A stretch of DNA of 23,304 nucleotides from JBGUVL01 sp045134375 (GCA_045134375.1 JBGUVL010000006.1:1-23304), one strand, 5' to 3'; positions 1 to 8,480 are shown, counted from the stretch's first letter. Notes: generated by a model from the sequence alone, not told the origin. Numbers and translations: made by a program.

Positions 1-60
1 TTCGAAATTGACGTTTCCTATTCAGTTTTCAAAGATCGAGCCCTCTTTTTCCCGAGTGCC
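1..60 (-). other. rRNA operon leader (5' transcribed spacer), partial
   Basis: Read on the minus strand this stretch follows the two rrn-type promoters and contains CTTTGAAAACTGAATAGG at about 34-17. A CTTTGAAAACT motif of this kind is familiar from Firmicutes rRNA operons, both just upstream of 16S and in the 16S-23S spacer. The segment from 37 to 25 (GATCTTTGAAAAC) resembles a boxA antitermination element. The 16S gene itself is not in the window; its presence to the left of base 1 is inferred. The plus-strand open frame over this region is simply the pyrimidine-rich complement and is not a gene. Confidence 0.7.
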
Positions 61-65
61 TATTT

Positions 66-94
66 ATATTACCAAATCTTTCTCTTCCTGTCAA
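66..94 (-). promoter_or_regulatory. rrn promoter P2 (proximal)
   Basis: On the minus strand there is a perfect -35 TTGACA at 94-89, a 17-nt spacer, and a -10 TAATAT at 71-66. TG one base upstream of the -10 gives an extended -10 (TGGTAATAT). The expected start falls on the G residues at 60-59, which fits the GTP-initiating rRNA promoters known in Bacillus. The arrangement duplicates the promoter at 160-188. Confidence 0.8.
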
Positions 95-159
95 TCGCTT
101 TTTTCGATTTTTTCCAGTTTTTTTCGACTCGGCTTGCGCTTCTTTTTTTGCGCTCGTTT

Positions 160-188
160 ATATTATCAATTCTTCCTCTCTTTGTCAA
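160..188 (-). promoter_or_regulatory. rrn promoter P1 (distal)
   Basis: On the minus strand there is TTGACA at 188-183, a 17-nt spacer, then TAATAT at 165-160 with an upstream TG (TGATAATAT). It has the same architecture and almost the same flanks as the promoter 94 bp downstream. The DNA upstream of its -35 (189-240) is A-tract rich on the minus strand, as expected of an UP element. Tandem promoters this strong and this close are typical of rRNA operons. Confidence 0.8.
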
Positions 189-288
189 CTCTATTTTCTC
201 TTTTTATTTTACTTTTGCTCATTTCTTTACTATTTTACCATTTCCTCTCTTCTTCTACTGCATTTTTCTTTAAACCCCCTCAAATACT

Positions 289-317
289 TTGTATTTCTTT
301 CCATTAACTTTTATAAT
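289..317 (+). promoter_or_regulatory. putative promoter of the GH13 gene
   Basis: A perfect TATAAT at 312-317 is preceded at 17 nt by a weak -35, TTGTAT (289-294). The predicted start near 324 leaves only a very short leader before the ribosome binding site (GTGAGG, 325-330), so the true start may lie elsewhere. The promoter diverges from the rrn promoters. Confidence 0.4.
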
Positions 318-337
318 AAGAACAGTGAGGTATGATT

Positions 338-2383
338 ATGGAAAATTTAAAAAAAGTATTATCAAATTTAGAAGCGCAGCAAATCAAGCATGCTGACACC
401 ATTTACAATTACGAAATTCCTTCTTTATGGAATTTTGCGAATGTTGAAGGAAATGCCACTTACAACGATCATTTCATCGTAAATCCCTACACTTTCTATT
501 ATGAAAGTCTAAAATACTTCGTTGAGCAACATGGCAAAAAAAACACAGACTATTTAAAACCACTCTCAAAAATTCATCCAAATGCCAATGATAAGGAATG
601 GATCAAAAAAGCGTTTGCTTACTCTGCAATGATTCGTACCAGTGCCGCATTCGACCACGACCATGATGGATATATCAAACAGAGCAATCTCTATGGATTA
701 AAAGAAACAGGAACTTTTTTGAAGTTTATCATGTTACTTCCTTATTTAAAAGAAATTGGGATCGATACGATTTATCTTTTACCTTTCTTTCAATCCAGTG
801 ATTTTGACAAAAAGGGAGAATTTAGCTCTTGCTATGCCGTTCGCAATTTCTTCGCTATCGATTCTTCATTAAAAGATCCGATGCTGGACCAGCTGAGCGT
901 GGAGGTAGAATGCAAAGCCTTTATGGAAGCTTGTCATATGATGGGCATGCATGTCATCATCGATATCATCCCTAGAACAAATGCCATTCGCTCACAGTTA
1001 TTAGAAGAGCACCCAGAATGGTTTTATTGGATCCGTTTTGATACTGCCAAAAGTTTCAAAGCACCTGTGGTAAAAAGCGTTCCGAAACTATCGGTCGCTA
1101 GTAAAGAAGTCATGGAACTTGTATACCAAGACGAAGAAACCCTTTCCTATTTGAAACAATTTCACATTGATCCAAAAACCCAAGATCCGGATAAATTCGC
1201 TCAATTAGTCATCAACGCGAAAAAAAGTGGAAATGATCTACTTACGATGATTGAAAAAGAATACGGAATTACCGTTGCTTGTGCTTTTTCTGATCAGGTG
1301 AACGATCCCCAGCCAACTTGGAGTGATGTCACCTATTTACGCATGTATTTAGACCATCCAGTGAATGCGCAATCTTATGTAAGCGAAAACCAACCACCTT
1401 ACATTTTATTTGATGTAGCAAAATCAAGTTTAAATCCAGGAACAAAGGAAAATCGTCCATTATGGGATCTGCTTGCTAGTATCATTCCTTACTATCAGAA
1501 AAACTTTGGTATCGATGGTGTTCGAATTGATATGGGACACGCACTTCCAGTAAAATTAGTGGATGAAATCATTTCTGCTGCTAAGAAAGTAGATCCTTCG
1601 ATTTGCTTTATAGCTGAAGAACTCGATACAAAAAATGATAAAGCATCGTTAGAAAAAGGCTATACAATGATTCTAGGTAATGGTTTCAGTGAAGAATGCC
1701 GTATCGAAGAACATCGTTTACACGATTTCTATTACGATAGTCGTAATTTAAAATGTCCTGTTTTTGCATTATGTGAAACACACGATACACCACGTGCAGC
1801 TGCTCGAAAAGGTGATAAGACATTGGCGCGTATGCTGAGTATCATGAATTTATTCATGCCAAACGGTGTTGCCTTTTTAAATAGTGGTCAAGAATTTTAC
1901 GAAGTACAACCTATGAATTTAGGACTTGATTGTGAAGAAGAGGAGCGTTATCGATTAGACAAAAAAGATTTCCGCTATGGAAAACTAGCCTTATTTGATG
2001 CATTTGCTTTTACTTACGAACGTACCGATCTATTACCACTATTAGCAAAAGCAAATGCCATTCGTCAAGATTACATTAATGAAATCAGCAATGTCGAATG
2101 CAGTATTCCTGCTTGGTTCAATTCTCCTAACGATTTAGGATATGGTGCTTTCTTTAAGAAAAAGGATCGTGCCATCCTTGTTGTTGCGAATGCTAACCTA
2201 ACAGAAAATAGTGTTTATAATGTACAGTTAAGCAACGTATTAAGCGAGCTTGCGTTCCACCCAAAAGGGTTAGTAGAACGATTTTCAACCCATAAAGATA
2301 GCAAAAAAGGCTATATCGAATCACTTCATCATATCTATGTCGATATGAAACCAGGGGAAGTAAAAATCATGGAAATCAAATAA
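338..2383 (+). CDS. GH13 alpha-amylase-family glucan enzyme, maltosyltransferase-like
   Basis: A 681-residue cytoplasmic enzyme without signal peptide or membrane segment. ATG 338 is chosen because GTGAGG (325-330) sits 7 nt before it; the in-frame ATG at 332 is only 1 nt from that site. The catalytic (beta/alpha)8 barrel begins near residue 95. Family GH13 signatures are visible: region I VIIDIIPRTN (Asp209), region II GVRIDMGHA (nucleophile Asp398), region III FIAEELD (acid/base Glu427) and region IV CETHDTPR (His482, Asp483). The triad is intact, so it should be active on alpha-1,4-glucans. Region I has RTN where classical amylases have the NH pair, and a long insertion (about 218-350) follows it; I recall both features from glucan maltosyltransferases of the Thermotoga type, but this is inference. 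The N-terminal 90 residues are not recognised. The gene ends in a shared terminator facing a pullulanase gene. Confidence 0.85.
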   Translation: MENLKKVLSNLEAQQIKHADTIYNYEIPSLWNFANVEGNATYNDHFIVNPYTFYYESLKYFVEQHGKKNTDYLKPLSKIHPNANDKEWIKKAFAYSAMIRTSAAFDHDHDGYIKQSNLYGLKETGTFLKFIMLLPYLKEIGIDTIYLLPFFQSSDFDKKGEFSSCYAVRNFFAIDSSLKDPMLDQLSVEVECKAFMEACHMMGMHVIIDIIPRTNAIRSQLLEEHPEWFYWIRFDTAKSFKAPVVKSVPKLSVASKEVMELVYQDEETLSYLKQFHIDPKTQDPDKFAQLVINAKKSGNDLLTMIEKEYGITVACAFSDQVNDPQPTWSDVTYLRMYLDHPVNAQSYVSENQPPYILFDVAKSSLNPGTKENRPLWDLLASIIPYYQKNFGIDGVRIDMGHALPVKLVDEIISAAKKVDPSICFIAEELDTKNDKASLEKGYTMILGNGFSEECRIEEHRLHDFYYDSRNLKCPVFALCETHDTPRAAARKGDKTLARMLSIMNLFMPNGVAFLNSGQEFYEVQPMNLGLDCEEEERYRLDKKDFRYGKLALFDAFAFTYERTDLLPLLAKANAIRQDYINEISNVECSIPAWFNSPNDLGYGAFFKKKDRAILVVANANLTENSVYNVQLSNVLSELAFHPKGLVERFSTHKDSKKGYIESLHHIYVDMKPGEVKIMEIK

Positions 2384-2387
2384 AAAG

Positions 2388-2427
2388 ACTGTCGCGCTGG
2401 TAAATCTACTAGCACGACAGTTTTTTT
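2388..2427. terminator. bidirectional terminator between the two GH13 genes
   Basis: An inverted repeat, ACTGTCG-C-GCT (2388-2398) and AGC-A-CGACAGT (2411-2421), has one mismatch and a 12-nt loop. A T-run follows on the plus strand (2421-2427) and a CTTTTTTA run on the minus strand. The pullulanase stop codon lies inside the plus-strand T-run, so both convergent genes end here. Confidence 0.85.
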
Positions 2428-4507
2428 AATCATTGATTCGATGGAACACAACCACGCTTAAACCATAAATATCCACATTGGTTGGATATTCCGCTTCCCT
2501 TAATAAAGCATTATAGAAAATCATTTCATATCCTGATTCTACCACATAAGGGTACATTGTATAAGTAGGATTAAAGAAAATGAGCAATTCATCATTTTCG
2601 TCTTTTACTTGATAGCGCAATACCACATTATGAATCGCCTGATACAAAACATTTCTACGAATTTCTTCCCCTTTCCATTGTCGCAAACAAGAATAACGCT
2701 TCCTTAAACGAATCAAATCTTTGGTATAATTGATTACATCGCGATTCTGATTTGCCATAATCCAGTTAATTTTATTTACATTATCCGGGGCATTGTAAGT
2801 ATTAGGGAGCCCGCTTTTGCTACGACAAAATTCTTGTCCACCATGGATAAATGGAATTCCCTGTGCAAGCATCACCGCTGCAATCAACATACAATGATGT
2901 AGTTTTTTTATCTTAGTACTACGATTGATTGCCGCATCAATTTTATCCCACGAGGTTTGATTATCATGACACTCTACATAATTAATGCATTGATTGGCAT
3001 TTTCGTACTGTACCGAATTCCCAACGTCTTGCGTACTCCCTCCCAATACATTCATACATTGATAAATTTTATTGGTATCCCCTAGCATATAACCCAAATC
3101 TAGAATGCGGTTCATATCCGTACTGCCTTTTACCGTATCTCGGAAACGGTCCGAAAAATGAGCAATCTGTGGGATTTTCCAAGCATTTACTTGACTAGCG
3201 CGTTCTTCCTCCGCTAAGAAAGAATTCATATGCCAACCTTCCCCATAGATCATAAAATCAGGATTGATTTTTTTGGTTGCTTTTACAATTTCATTCATCG
3301 TAGTAATATCTAAAATACCCATAAGATCAAAACGTAAACCATCAATACGATATTTGCCAGCTAAATACTCACAAGTATTTACGATTAACTTACGACACAT
3401 CAAACGAGTCGTATCAATGTCATTCCCACACATTGAGGCATTGGAATAGCCACGGTTAGGATCAAATTGGAAATAGTAGTAAGGAACGCTCAACTGTAAG
3501 GAACTATTATCTCTATCATAAACATGATTAAACACAACATCCAGATTAACTCTAAGACCGTGCCGATGTACATTTTCAACTAACATCGCAAAATCTCGCA
3601 TGACTTGCACAGGGTCATACACGTTCGAAGAATAGCTATTTTCAAAAGCCATCCATTGATAAGGGTCATAACCCCAATTATAGTAACGTGCAACATCCAA
3701 ATCATCAACACTCTTAAAATCCATCACCGGCAAAAGCTGAATATGCGTTACTCCTAATTCTTTGATATAACTTAATACCGAATTATGCCCGCTATGAATG
3801 AAGCTACGAATCGTTCCAATCGTAGTATAGTCACGAATACTAGCTTCATAAATGATTGCATCACAATAGGATTCCATTTTTGGCAATGGATAGTTACGTA
3901 CATAAATACTGTTCAAATCACAGACGACAGAACGTTGCGAATTTGCAGTAGAAGCCTTCGCATAAGGATCAATCGTAACATTGATTTCACCATTCACTTC
4001 AACATAGTAAACATAGGTTGCCCCCAATAGATTATTGTCGACTCCAACCGAGTAAACTCCTTTTCCATCCCGCTGCATCTCTAACATACGCGTATGCCCA
4101 TTATGTTCCAAATGAAGCCACACTCGATAAGCCGTCGGTGCCCATAATTTAAAAGTCGTTCGTCTCCTTGTATAAACACATCCCAAATCATTTCCTTCAT
4201 AGTAAAACTTTTCATCAAAAGCAGAGGTTTTTACTACTCCAGCGCAAATTAAAGGAGTACTTCTTGCATATTGATGAAAAACAACATAGCTTTTCCCAAA
4301 CACAAACTCATCTTGAAACTCACATTCGTACTTGTGGTATCCTTTATCAATGGTTTCATGAACAATTTTTAACGGAATCTGATAGTGATCTTCTTCTCGT
4401 TCGATATAAAAGCGATCGCTCTTTCCCCCATAGCTATCCATAGAAAGATAAACATTTACCTTATTCACATCATCTAAATAAGCCATAAAATAGTTTGTCT
4501 TTTTCAT
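2426..4507 (-). CDS. pulA: type I pullulanase (alpha-1,6 debranching enzyme)
   Basis: Hydrolyses alpha-1,6 branches in pullulan, glycogen and limit dextrins. The start is ATG 4507, preceded by GGGTGAT; the longer frame from ATG 4528 lacks a ribosome binding site. The 693-residue product has no signal peptide, so it should act in the cytoplasm. An N-terminal beta domain (to about 95) and a CBM48-like domain (about 98-183) precede the GH13 barrel. The type I pullulanase hallmark YNWGYDP is at 276-282. Region I is DVVFNH, region II GLRFDLMG (nucleophile Asp394), region III YGEGW (Glu423) and region IV ECHDNQT (Asp515). Length and motif order match the family. An XRE-type regulator gene lies 89 bp upstream with no obvious terminator between, so read-through from it is possible. 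The convergent GH13 gene suggests a joint role in alpha-glucan breakdown or remodelling. Confidence 0.93.
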   Translation of the reverse strand: MKKTNYFMAYLDDVNKVNVYLSMDSYGGKSDRFYIEREEDHYQIPLKIVHETIDKGYHKYECEFQDEFVFGKSYVVFHQYARSTPLICAGVVKTSAFDEKFYYEGNDLGCVYTRRRTTFKLWAPTAYRVWLHLEHNGHTRMLEMQRDGKGVYSVGVDNNLLGATYVYYVEVNGEINVTIDPYAKASTANSQRSVVCDLNSIYVRNYPLPKMESYCDAIIYEASIRDYTTIGTIRSFIHSGHNSVLSYIKELGVTHIQLLPVMDFKSVDDLDVARYYNWGYDPYQWMAFENSYSSNVYDPVQVMRDFAMLVENVHRHGLRVNLDVVFNHVYDRDNSSLQLSVPYYYFQFDPNRGYSNASMCGNDIDTTRLMCRKLIVNTCEYLAGKYRIDGLRFDLMGILDITTMNEIVKATKKINPDFMIYGEGWHMNSFLAEEERASQVNAWKIPQIAHFSDRFRDTVKGSTDMNRILDLGYMLGDTNKIYQCMNVLGGSTQDVGNSVQYENANQCINYVECHDNQTSWDKIDAAINRSTKIKKLHHCMLIAAVMLAQGIPFIHGGQEFCRSKSGLPNTYNAPDNVNKINWIMANQNRDVINYTKDLIRLRKRYSCLRQWKGEEIRRNVLYQAIHNVVLRYQVKDENDELLIFFNPTYTMYPYVVESGYEMIFYNALLREAEYPTNVDIYGLSVVVFHRIND

Positions 4508-4564
4508 ATCATCACCCGTATCTATCATACCAATTTCATTCGCATAAAAAAAGCATTTCTTTCG

Positions 4565-4592
4565 GTTATACCTACTTTTCCCTTCGAATCAA
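4565..4592 (-). promoter_or_regulatory. possible promoter of pulA
   Basis: On the minus strand TTGATT (4592-4587) and TATAAC (4570-4565) are separated by 16 nt, just upstream of pulA and overlapping the end of the regulator gene's 3' region. The match is moderate. Transcription could also come from the regulator's promoter. Confidence 0.35.
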
Positions 4593-4596
4593 TACG

Positions 4597-5664
4597 TTAT
4601 TTTGCTTTTTTTGAAGCAACATTATTATCTTCTGCGAAATCTTGAATCAAACGGCGCCATCGATCTTTATTTTTGATAAAAGAAAATTGTGATTCATCTA
4701 AGAAAAAACGAATGAGGTTGGTTCTCATTTCCTCAATAAACGATGGATCCATCGATTTAAATTTCATATGTTGATATAATTTTGACTCACTAAAACGATC
4801 GATACGATCCATTGACTCTAACATTTCTTTTGCTACGTGATAAAGCTCTTCTTCCTTTTGGTAATGGATCAATGCTTCTAACTGACAAGTATTTTCATAA
4901 TAACTACCCATTTCAAACAAGGTTGCCAGTTGAATTCTTTTTTGTACAAAGAGCTGATAACAAGACTCATCCTTATTCATTGCCATTTGTTGTAAATCAT
5001 TCAAAACAGCGTCAATCAACCCATAACTAGAAAACAGCAGCTCTTCATACGTTCGATAAGCATCTTCATTTTTTCCCATCATCTCAAACAATTGTGCTTG
5101 TTTCTGTTTCCGTTGAGGATTTTCTTCGCTAAAATAGGAAAGACATTCTTCGCAATGAGAATAATCTTTTTTTCGCAAATAATAGTAAAACAAAGAATTT
5201 GCTGCTTGCAAGCGAAGCGCACCGTCTGTCCCCAATAACACTCTTTGATACCAAGAGAGGATCGTTTTTTCAAACGCAGCATTCGAAATTTCTTGCCGTT
5301 CCCTTTCCCCATTCAAAAGTACTGCCACCTGCCAAAGAAGAGCTTCGCAAGTAGGATATTGAGCAACGATATCACTAGCCCAAGAAAATACCTCTTCAAA
5401 AGGTTCTTGTTGCAATTTTTGATACACCTTCTCTATAATTTCATTAATTTGATTTTGATCCAACGTTTCTTCAAAACAAAGCAAAGTATCCAAAGAGATA
5501 TGAAACAATCGAGCAATCGGAGCTAGCAACATAATATCAGGACATGAATTTCCCATTTCCCATTTATTCACCGCGGAAGCGCTGACACCAAGATGTTGTG
5601 CCACTTCTTCTTGCGTCATGTGATTTAATTTTCGATATTTTCGGATGGTTTCATTTAGCGCCAT
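4597..5664 (-). CDS. XRE-family HTH regulator with TPR-like C-terminal region
   Basis: A 355-residue predicted transcription factor. Residues 6-60 form a Cro/C1-type helix-turn-helix (RKYRKLNHMTQEEVAQHLGV, then SASAVNKWE), the usual DNA-binding module. The remaining ~290 residues are helical with tetratricopeptide-like spacing of aromatic and small residues (for example around YYYLRKKDYSHCEECLSYF), as in many Firmicutes regulators that sense a ligand or partner through a repeat domain. The ATG has an ideal site, AAGGAGG, 6-7 nt upstream and its own promoter. It is upstream of pulA on the same strand, so control of pulA is plausible but not shown. The inducer is unknown. Confidence 0.8.
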   Translation of the reverse strand: MALNETIRKYRKLNHMTQEEVAQHLGVSASAVNKWEMGNSCPDIMLLAPIARLFHISLDTLLCFEETLDQNQINEIIEKVYQKLQQEPFEEVFSWASDIVAQYPTCEALLWQVAVLLNGERERQEISNAAFEKTILSWYQRVLLGTDGALRLQAANSLFYYYLRKKDYSHCEECLSYFSEENPQRKQKQAQLFEMMGKNEDAYRTYEELLFSSYGLIDAVLNDLQQMAMNKDESCYQLFVQKRIQLATLFEMGSYYENTCQLEALIHYQKEEELYHVAKEMLESMDRIDRFSESKLYQHMKFKSMDPSFIEEMRTNLIRFFLDESQFSFIKNKDRWRRLIQDFAEDNNVASKKAK

Positions 5665-5687
5665 AATCGTCCTCCTTATTTAACTCC

Positions 5688-5716
5688 ATTATAACAACAG
5701 CTTTCCCTATCGACAA
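5688..5716 (-). promoter_or_regulatory. promoter of the XRE regulator
   Basis: On the minus strand TTGTCG (5716-5711), a 17-nt spacer and a perfect TATAAT (5693-5688) are followed by AAGGAGG and the start codon. A short leader of about 20 nt is expected. Confidence 0.65.
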
Positions 5717-6130
5717 CAGAGCCGTAAGCTAAAAGCAAGCAGGTAAACTTAACCACGATTCAATATTTCTTTTGATACTCTCCTTTTTTCTGTGGGCAAA
5801 TTTTCCGTATCATTATTTATGTAGGTCAATCATAGGCAATTAAAATTTTCCCTTCGTAGGATAAAATTTCAATCATCAACGTTAATTCTTTTACAAAAAG
5901 AAAATTGATTCCTAGGAAAGATTTCATCCTAGCGCTTTTACTTTTACCAATTGTCACTTTACTTTTCGCAACCCGGACAAGTAGAAAGGAAAACCGAGAG
6001 GTAAATACAACCGATCATTATTATCTATTCATTTTCTTTTGCCACTATAAAAAGGTAGGATTTTGTGATTCATTTTTCTCTTACTTTCCTCCCTTTTGAT
6101 TGCGCTGACACCCACGATAAATGCAAATAA
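5717..6130. other. intergenic region, no gene supported
   Basis: About 410 bp between the regulator promoter and the next terminator. Open frames are short and lack ribosome binding sites; the longest (5905-6099, +) would start with TTG. The only structure I see is CTAGGA (5912-5917) with its complement TCCTAG (5927-5932), a 6-bp stem with a 9-nt loop. No riboswitch, tRNA or recognised ncRNA is visible by eye. Confidence 0.5.
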
Positions 6131-6174
6131 AAAAAATCTTAATCGCCTTTTTGATGAGGCAATTAAGATTTTTT
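6131..6174. terminator. bidirectional terminator after the ftsEX-M23 operon
   Basis: Near-perfect inverted repeat: AAAAAATCTTAAT-C-GCC (6131-6147) pairs with GGC-A-ATTAAGATTTTTT (6158-6174). T-runs flank it in both directions. It begins 2 nt beyond the stop codon of the M23 gene. Confidence 0.88.
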
Positions 6175-6176
6175 GA

Positions 6177-7562
6177 TTATCCTAGATAGGCTCTTGGATC
6201 TACCCTTGTTCCATAACTTCCATAGGCTGGTGTATACAATCCCCAACCACAAGAACTTTGCCAATCCCCGGTAGAATACCAAGTAGCAATAGCTTGTGGT
6301 AACGTTTGATTCAGTTTAAACAACTCCACATGGGCATGGGGTCCTGAAGAATTTCCCGAGCTACCGACATAGCCAAGCAATGTGCCCTGTGGAACCATTA
6401 CTCCCGTTCCATTATATGCCATTGCTGGTACATTATTCATCATATGATGAAGATTCATCGCAAATGTTTCCCCATTCACACTAAAAATGATACGGACGGA
6501 ATTCCCTCCACCTGCTGGAATACCAGTCATATTTCCAAGCCATCCGGTGTTCGGATAAGAATTACTTGCAAATACTACGTAGCAATTTGCCGGTGCAACA
6601 ATAGGGGTTCCCATTCCTGCCGCATAGTCAACACCTCGATGCCCCGCATTATCCACTCCACGTGTAATGTAACTTCCCTGAATTGGTGCAATCCAACCAG
6701 AAGAAGGAGTCGATGGAGTGATATCCGCATTTCCATCGGTGATAGTAAAATTTGGTTTTAAAGCAGCTAATGTATTGGCAGCGGCCTCTGCTTCATTTTT
6801 CGCTTTCAACATTTCCGCTACTTTTTCTTCATATTCTTCCACCATCGCATCGTTGCTTTCTTTTAGCTGTGCGAGTTCTTTCTGCTTATATTTTAAATCT
6901 TCTTGTTGTATTTCCAAGGTTTCTTGAATACGTTTCTTTTCTTCCTTTTCTGCTTCTAATTCTTTCTTTTCTTGTTTCAATAATTTAATCTGTTCCTTAT
7001 CGTTCTTAGTGAAAGATTCAACGTTACTAGATCGTTGCACTAAATCAACCAAATCCGTTGCGCCCATAATGTAATCAATATACTGATTCGTATTCACTTT
7101 TCCTTGCATTTGCACCATACGTTCTTTGATTCTTTTCAAGCGCTTAGCAATCGTTTCCTCTTTCTGTGCAATACTAGCTTCCACCGCCGCAACACTATCA
7201 GCAATCTGTGCTAAGGATTCATTTAATGCAGCAACCTCTTCTTCTGCTTGTGCAATTAACTTTGCATATTGCTGTGAAACTTCTTTCAAATTAGAAAGGT
7301 CATCTTCTACCTTTGCAATCGAGTCTTTTAAAGAAGAAAGATTGCTGTTAGCACCATTGATTTTATTCTGAATATATGTGTTATATTCCTGACATTTGGT
7401 TCGCAACGAAGCATCGGAAATATACCCTGAGCAAGTTCGTGTCCAATACGCTTCATTGCCCTCAAATTCATTTGCTTTTACGCCATTATATTGGGCCAAA
7501 ACTCCCCACATCAGCAAGCAAGCACAAACAATCAAAACCAAAATATTCTTTTGATATTTCAA
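6177..7562 (-). CDS. FtsEX-associated coiled-coil M23 peptidoglycan endopeptidase
   Basis: A 461-residue secreted or surface cell-wall hydrolase. It starts at TTG 7562 behind a strong site (AAGGAGG, about 7 nt away); the signal peptide begins directly there (MKYQKNILVLIVCACLLMWG), so TTG is the believable start. Residues about 65-265 are long amphipathic coiled coils. A Ser/Thr/Pro linker leads to a LytM/M23 domain (about 288-415) with both zinc motifs intact: HRGVD (His308, Asp312) and HAH (His409, His411), plus His372/373. This differs from E. coli EnvC, whose LytM site is degenerate. The gene lies 12 nt after ftsX. EnvC, PcsB and CwlO are known coiled-coil partners of FtsEX, so the likely role is septal peptidoglycan cleavage switched on by FtsEX. 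An aromatic, Gly-rich tail (about 425-461) is not recognised. Confidence 0.9.
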   Translation of the reverse strand: MKYQKNILVLIVCACLLMWGVLAQYNGVKANEFEGNEAYWTRTCSGYISDASLRTKCQEYNTYIQNKINGANSNLSSLKDSIAKVEDDLSNLKEVSQQYAKLIAQAEEEVAALNESLAQIADSVAAVEASIAQKEETIAKRLKRIKERMVQMQGKVNTNQYIDYIMGATDLVDLVQRSSNVESFTKNDKEQIKLLKQEKKELEAEKEEKKRIQETLEIQQEDLKYKQKELAQLKESNDAMVEEYEEKVAEMLKAKNEAEAAANTLAALKPNFTITDGNADITPSTPSSGWIAPIQGSYITRGVDNAGHRGVDYAAGMGTPIVAPANCYVVFASNSYPNTGWLGNMTGIPAGGGNSVRIIFSVNGETFAMNLHHMMNNVPAMAYNGTGVMVPQGTLLGYVGSSGNSSGPHAHVELFKLNQTLPQAIATWYSTGDWQSSCGWGLYTPAYGSYGTRVDPRAYLG

Positions 7563-7574
7563 ATCTCTCCCTCC

Positions 7575-8480
7575 TTACCGTTTCCATTTTAAATATTTAT
7601 TTACGGATAACCAACTTCCTAATAGCCCAACGATGATTCCCAATCCTAATAAGATAAGGGAAATCAATAATACAAATGGGAATGGTCTTTCTAACAAAAA
7701 CAAAGAGCTAAAGAACATTCCATCCATTGCTTGATAAACAAATTGGTATCCAAAAATTACTGCTAGAATCGGTATCACTGCTCCCGCAATACTAATCATG
7801 ACTCCTTCCAACATAAAAGGAATTTTGATAAACCAATTGCTTGCTCCTACATTACGCATAATGGCAATTTCATTTCGCCTTGCTTGAATCGTAATTTTAA
7901 TGGTATTCGAAATTAAGAAAATCGCTAAAAAACAAAGTGCAACCACAAAAATACTACCACCGATTCGAATGGATTGAAAAGCATCAATCATCGTCTCAGC
8001 ACTTGCTCCTCCATATTCTGCTTTTAATACGCCATCGATCTTACGACATTTTTGTGCCACTGATTTAATATTTTCCCCTTTATCCACTTCCACAAAGTAA
8101 GCGGCTGATAAAGGATTTTCATCTTCAAATACCGATGCATACTCATCTCCACCAAGATCACTTTCCAAAAAAATCTTCATTTGCTCTTCTTTCGATGAAA
8201 AGGTAACTCCTTTTACATGCGCAATTTGCTTCAACTGAGCTTCGATCGTTTCGTATTCACTTTCTTCTACGATCGTATCGATCTGTACGAAGATTTCCAC
8301 GCTATCTTCTACTTTATTGCTGATAGTATCAATGTTTACTGCTACCACAAGAAACAGCATGATCAACAATAACGTTACCGTGACTGCAGTTGCAGAAGAG
8401 ATTGACATCGCTAGATTGCGTCGTATATTACGCCATGCGTTTTTCAAATGATAAGGAAGCATTTTAAAATTCTGCATCAT
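7575..8480 (-). CDS. ftsX: cell-division ABC transporter permease-like protein FtsX
   Basis: Membrane half of FtsEX, which transmits ATP hydrolysis across the membrane to activate cell-wall hydrolases. The 301-residue product shows the FtsX topology: a first membrane helix (about 24-47), an extracellular domain of roughly 120 residues, then three C-terminal helices (near IGGSIFVVALCFLAIFLIS, IPFMLEGVMISIAGAVIPIL and FVLLISLILLGLGIIVGLL). I chose ATG 8480, which has AAAGGTGG 11 nt upstream; the longer frame would use GTG 8495 without a usable site. The start lies inside the end of ftsE (17-nt overlap), implying translational coupling. The M23 endopeptidase gene follows immediately. Confidence 0.92.
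   Translation of the reverse strand: MMQNFKMLPYHLKNAWRNIRRNLAMSISSATAVTVTLLLIMLFLVVAVNIDTISNKVEDSVEIFVQIDTIVEESEYETIEAQLKQIAHVKGVTFSSKEEQMKIFLESDLGGDEYASVFEDENPLSAAYFVEVDKGENIKSVAQKCRKIDGVLKAEYGGASAETMIDAFQSIRIGGSIFVVALCFLAIFLISNTIKITIQARRNEIAIMRNVGASNWFIKIPFMLEGVMISIAGAVIPILAVIFGYQFVYQAMDGMFFSSLFLLERPFPFVLLISLILLGLGIIVGLLGSWLSVNKYLKWKR

Noticed and set aside
8..307. 99-residue open frame on the plus strand
   Set aside because: Phe/Leu/Ser-rich translation of a polypyrimidine tract with no ribosome binding site; the other strand is a convincing rrn promoter and leader region.
4526..4528. Upstream ATG for pullulanase
   Set aside because: No ribosome binding site before it, while ATG 4507 has GGGTGAT at proper distance and gives the family-typical N-terminus.
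5905..6099. 64-residue open frame with a hydrophobic N-terminus
   Set aside because: Would start at TTG without a Shine-Dalgarno, has no recognisable motif, and ends in a low-complexity Phe-rich tail.
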